A DNA stretch of 64,000 nucleotides from Macropodus opercularis (Eukaryota; Chordata; Actinopteri; Anabantiformes; Osphronemidae). The notes beneath the pieces were generated by a model. The model had not been told where the DNA came from. It saw only the letters and a program-made list of their open reading frames with translations, and ran no database searches. The DNA is taken from contig CM061097.1 in NCBI GenBank assembly GCA_030770545.1, positions 5,270,501-5,334,500 on the forward strand, written 5' to 3'. Below are positions 62,901 through 64,000 of this stretch, in pieces. How positions within the stretch are numbered: position 1 is the stretch's first letter; every line of letters starts with the position of its first letter. The position numbers were made by a program, and so were the translations under genes.

Positions 62901-64000
62901 ACTCATCACACGTCCAGGTTGTGATTCTTTCAATTCTTTTGAGAATGAGCAACTCTCAAATTTATCTAGACACTAACAAGCAAATAGTGAACAGTAATGT
63001 ACGAAAACATGACAATCAGGTCATATGCTCTTGGACTTTTTTAATTTCTTCCACTTCTGTTGACAAAAGCTTTTTGTGTTGGTTTAGAAAAGCTTTCCAA
63101 CCACAGTGAGCGGAAAATCAACATAAATCAGAACCTTTCCGTAGAACATTGGCAGCACTGATTACACGTAAATGGCAGCAACATCGTAGTGATAAATATG
63201 GAAATTAGAAACTTCCTGTACATAGTCTTAGGGTGGTGAGTGTAGTGTGCCTCGAGTTCAAGATGATATAAATAAAGCGATTGCTGTGTACGTGAAAGAA
63301 CATTTGCAGGACGTTTCTGTACATTTGAGCTGAGAGGCGTGATGAACTCCATTAACAGCTCACGGTACACGTTGTCTGTTGGATGATCAGATGGTCTGGT
63401 TTCATTTTCGACCGGATTCATGCTCTGCAGGTCGTCAAGAGTCGCAGCGCTGATGTGTTTGCTGTTTTTGATAATGCAGTTAACAATAATGAAATGTATC
63501 ACTGCAGATTATCATTTCTGCAAATTAATAACAGTAATTAGCTTTTAATGGCTTAATGAGTCTTTGCTCGTGGCCAGATTAGCACAAGGTTGTTTGCCCA
63601 TTAAAGATGTCATCTCCATGTCTCCATTTGCTTAACTGCCTTTCTCACCCAACACAAATACAGTTAGGAGACAAAATTAATATGGATTGACTAAAATAAT
63701 TGTTATTATAAAGACTCAGCGACACGTTAAAAAAGCACAATATACAGTTGAAGAAGTAAATAATCCACTTCTTCCCACTGGCTTTGCTCAGTCATCTGAC
63801 TGCACAGCCTGCGTGACATTGTTCAGAAATGCAAGTCAGCAGATTTCTGTCCGAATGAATCATCCACTGAGCCTGTGCTGGAGAGAGGCATCACTCTGTA
63901 ACACATCGGAGCAATCAGAGATGACAAGCATCACCGAGCGTCTTTGGCGCACACATCGTTTTATTGTCTTTCACTAAAGTTTGAACGTAAACTTACTGTA

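Larger units (their letters stand above)
55097..64000 (+). other. grid2: grid2 downstream intron (probably intron 3), incomplete at the right edge
   Basis: The next grid2 exon should begin with codons for an IRG..EFLDK-like segment. I did not find it, so the intron continues past 64000. Contents are purine-rich stretches around 58690-58860 and 59640-59930, a short CA tract near 59155-59198, and otherwise unique sequence. A 188-codon open frame (56781-57347) and a 124-codon minus-strand frame (63128-63502) match no family I recognise and are not called as genes. Confidence 0.8.

Noticed and set aside
1..64000. CRISPR arrays, phage, operons or a novel multi-gene system
   Set aside because: The sequence is vertebrate intron. 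There are no regularly spaced repeats with unique spacers, no gene clusters and no bacterial signals.

Overview
This window looks like a teleost fish genome. The evidence is vertebrate-style splice sites around one clearly recognisable exon, (CA)n microsatellites, and decayed copies of repeat types common in fish: Tc1-like transposase, non-LTR retrotransposon tails, a tRNA-derived SINE and two widespread fish interspersed repeats. Nothing bacterial or viral was seen: no operons, ribosome binding sites, CRISPR arrays or intact long ORFs.

Only one protein-coding segment is well supported: an exon at 54809-55096 (+). It encodes 96 codons of the amino-terminal domain of the glutamate receptor delta-2 subunit (grid2). 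Its sequence fits GRID2 much better than GRID1 across most of its length. It has an AG acceptor and a GTAAGG donor, is 288 bp long, and is phase 1 at both ends. By residue numbering (about 82-178 of the mammalian protein) it is probably coding exon 3. I did not find the neighbouring exons. About 54.8 kb upstream and 8.9 kb downstream therefore read as intron, as expected for this gene, whose introns are very large in other vertebrates.

Layout: 1-6140 unique intron with a (CA)27 tract; 6141-6406 a nearly complete fish interspersed repeat; near 7885 a candidate recursive-splice (ratchet) site; 17528-17705 a 5'-truncated LINE tail; 18290-18590 a minus-strand Tc1-like transposase relic; 24740-24960 a second, internally deleted LINE piece of the same type as the first; 29-31 kb a purine-rich block; 32720-32747 a T16G12 run; 36147-36206 a possible DNA-transposon end; 41072-41215 a possible retrocopy with an antisense poly-A; 43552-43869 a minus-strand reverse transcriptase relic beside a long fish repeat (44294-45065); 50.2-51.6 kb a CpG-denser stretch holding a tRNA-derived SINE and a well-formed candidate cryptic exon; then the grid2 exon and its downstream intron.

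Most open frames over 60 codons here are chance products of purine- or pyrimidine-rich tracts or lie inside repeats. I found no new multi-gene system. The most testable ideas concern RNA processing of the long grid2 intron: a candidate recursive splice site at 7884/7885, and a 112-nt candidate exon at 51277-51388 whose inclusion would put a stop codon early in the grid2 exon.
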